Source: an uncultured Coprococcus sp.
GTDB taxonomy: Bacteria > Bacillota > Clostridia > Lachnospirales > Lachnospiraceae
DNA: 7,114 nucleotides
Assembly: GCA_900557435.1 (NCBI GenBank)
Contig: USSH01000125.1
Coordinates: 1-7,114, forward strand
Direction: 5' to 3'
A program made the translations under genes and the position numbers. The notes below the pieces were generated by a model, which was given only the letters and a program-made list of their open reading frames with translations, searched no databases and was not told the DNA's origin. Shown one piece after another: positions 5,389-7,114 of this stretch; position 1 is the first letter of the stretch; the number at the start of each line of letters is the position of its first letter.

Positions 5389-7114
5389 ATGTTACAAAAT
5401 GTAAAGTTGCAGAATGTTATGCTTCAGATGAATCTGGATATGAACATAGTGGATTATCCGGAGTTCAGCGCAATAGGCAAGGATTATAGAACACCGTTTA
5501 CCTATGACTCGGCAAAGCAGTGTCATATCATGCAGAAGTATAACAAAGTCAATTTTATGACATATTACAACTGTATACAGGTGAAGAAGTGGACTGAGTA
5601 TACCGGCGTAAAGAATTTTAAACTTCATCTCAGAATGAAAGGTAAAGTTAATTTGTCGTTGTATGCAATATATGCCGCATCTGTAGCAGTCACATACAAT
5701 GCGCTCAGCACACAGATTATAGAGTGTGACGATGTGAGCGATGTTGTTGTCAACATTCCGGAGACTGACAAGGCGCTGGTAGGTTTCAGAATGGATATTC
5801 TTGAGGACACCGAGTTATACAGTGCATATTACTCCGCAGATATAGAGGAAGACAGAATAAGAGATGTTAATATCTCACTTGCAACAACAACATTTAAAAA
5901 ACAGGAGTATATAAAGAGAAATATCGAGCTTATCAAGAAGAATGTTTTGTGTGAGGGCAGTGATCTCAAGGGACATATCTTTGTACATGTAATTGATAAC
6001 GACAGAGAACTTGATCCTTCGGAGCTTGACTGTGAAGACCTGAAGATATATATGAACAATAATGTCGGTGGTGCAGGCGGATTCACAAGAGGTATGATAG
6101 AGGCACTTAAGAGAAAAGACAAGCCTACACATGTCCTTCTCATGGATGACGATGTTATGGTTATGCCAGAGAGCTTGTTTAGAACATATTATCTGCTCAG
6201 ACTCCTCAAGGATGAGTACAAGAAGTGCTTCCTCAGTGGAGCGATGTTCGATTACGACATTCGTGAGAGACAGTATGAGGATGTTGGATATGTTCATAAG
6301 AAAGATGGATCATATGGACCTATAAAAGAGCCTATGGATATGAGATCCATAGACAACATAATTAAAAATGAAGAGTATAGCTTTGATGTGGAAGATGCAT
6401 ATGCAGGATGGTGGTACTGCTGTATCCCTGTTGAACATAAAGAAGAGAGAGGTCTTCCACTTCCGGTATTCGTAAGAGGAGATGACGTTGAGTTTTCACT
6501 CAGAAATAAGCCGGGATTCATAGCACTTAATGGTATCTGTATATGGCATGTAGGATTTGCGGGCAAGTTCAATGCGGCTATGGAGCTTTATCAGGTTCAC
6601 AGAAACAGTTTTGTAATACAGGCTGCCGGCGGAATCTGTCAGGAAGAGGATTTCCTTGCAAGGATCAAGGCGATGTTCTGGAAAGAACTTACAAGATTTG
6701 CGTACAATAATGCAGAACTTCTTATTGATTCGATAGATGATTACCTCAATGGACCTGATTATATCAAGAATCTTGACGGTGAGAAGAGTCTCAAGGAGCA
6801 CAATGCAAAGAATGAGAAATTAGTTCCTCTTACAGAGTTAGGTTATTCAGGAACTCTGCCATCGGATCCATATGAGTATACGAGTCTCAACAAGATTAGA
6901 AAAATATGGTATATGATCACGATAAACGGACACCTTCTTCCTAACTTCCTGTTGAAGAAGACCCCAAGTATCATTGCGTATGACTGGTTCTTTGTTCCTG
7001 GAAAGAACTATATGAAGAAGACTCTGGTTGCAGTTAACAATAACAACATGACAGGTGCTATCAGAACTATCAACAGAAAGAAGTGCTTTGCTCTTATCAA
7101 GAGATACAGAAAGG
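5389..7114 (+). CDS. GlfT2-like galactofuranosyltransferase (GT2), partial, 3' end outside window
   Basis: The frame is open from the ATG at 5389 to the window edge, giving 575 residues without a stop; mycobacterial GlfT2 is about 640, so most of the protein is present. Residues 1-160 match in position the N-terminal beta-sandwich domain of GlfT2. The GT-A domain begins near 162 with ISLATTTFKKQEYIKRN and continues with IYMNNNVGGAGGFTRGM (220-236), the metal-binding LLMDDDV (250-256), the Trp pair in GWWYCCIP (340-347), RGDDVEF (363-369) with the putative catalytic Asp, and IWH (385-387) with the metal-binding His. The helical C-terminal part starts near 395. In this family the enzyme moves galactofuranose from UDP-Galf to a growing lipid-linked galactan on the cytoplasmic face. 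The order and spacing of motifs make the family call strong. Whether it polymerises or adds a single Galf is not readable here. A UDP-galactopyranose mutase gene (glf) would be expected nearby but is not in the window. It follows the exporter by 76 bases. Confidence 0.88.
   Translation, partial: MLQNVKLQNVMLQMNLDMNIVDYPEFSAIGKDYRTPFTYDSAKQCHIMQKYNKVNFMTYYNCIQVKKWTEYTGVKNFKLHLRMKGKVNLSLYAIYAASVAVTYNALSTQIIECDDVSDVVVNIPETDKALVGFRMDILEDTELYSAYYSADIEEDRIRDVNISLATTTFKKQEYIKRNIELIKKNVLCEGSDLKGHIFVHVIDNDRELDPSELDCEDLKIYMNNNVGGAGGFTRGMIEALKRKDKPTHVLLMDDDVMVMPESLFRTYYLLRLLKDEYKKCFLSGAMFDYDIRERQYEDVGYVHKKDGSYGPIKEPMDMRSIDNIIKNEEYSFDVEDAYAGWWYCCIPVEHKEERGLPLPVFVRGDDVEFSLRNKPGFIALNGICIWHVGFAGKFNAAMELYQVHRNSFVIQAAGGICQEEDFLARIKAMFWKELTRFAYNNAELLIDSIDDYLNGPDYIKNLDGEKSLKEHNAKNEKLVPLTELGYSGTLPSDPYEYTSLNKIRKIWYMITINGHLLPNFLLKKTPSIIAYDWFFVPGKNYMKKTLVAVNNNNMTGAIRTINRKKCFALIKRYRK

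Overview
The window is a run of six same-strand genes from a cell-surface polysaccharide locus of a low-to-moderate GC Gram-positive bacterium. The codon choice (AGA, ATA, AAG-rich), the strong AGGAGG ribosome sites and the gene mix suggest a gut Clostridia species of Lachnospiraceae type. That placement is inference; no rRNA or other taxonomic marker is present.

Layout: (1) positions 1-1226 hold the C-terminal two thirds of a thiamine-diphosphate (TPP) enzyme of the MenD/acetolactate synthase superfamily, cut by the left edge. (2) 1255-2055 and 2089-3120 are two family 2 (GT-A) glycosyltransferases. (3) 3193-3981 and 3990-5312 are the permease and ATPase of a Wzm/Wzt (TagG/TagH) type ABC exporter. 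The ATPase has a long Lys/Ala/Glu tail carrying internal tandem repeats. (4) 5389-7114 is a large glycosyltransferase, cut by the right edge, that carries the set of motifs characteristic of GlfT2, the polymerising galactofuranosyltransferase of mycobacterial galactan.

All gaps between genes are short (8-76 bases) and none holds a convincing terminator, so the genes probably form one transcription unit, perhaps with an extra weak promoter before the last gene. The likely division of labour is that the cytoplasmic glycosyltransferases build a lipid-linked glycan, the GlfT2-like enzyme adds galactofuranose residues, and the ABC exporter moves the lipid-linked chain across the membrane. The TPP enzyme may make an unusual precursor or substituent. 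The combination recalls the mycobacterial galactan genes (Wzm/Wzt exporter with GlfT1/GlfT2) and the Klebsiella galactan I locus. No mobile element, RNA gene or CRISPR array was seen. The most unusual points are the GlfT2-plus-exporter module in an apparent Firmicute, the repeat-built tail on the ATPase, the MenD-like enzyme in a glycan setting, and the codon-usage break at the first glycosyltransferase.
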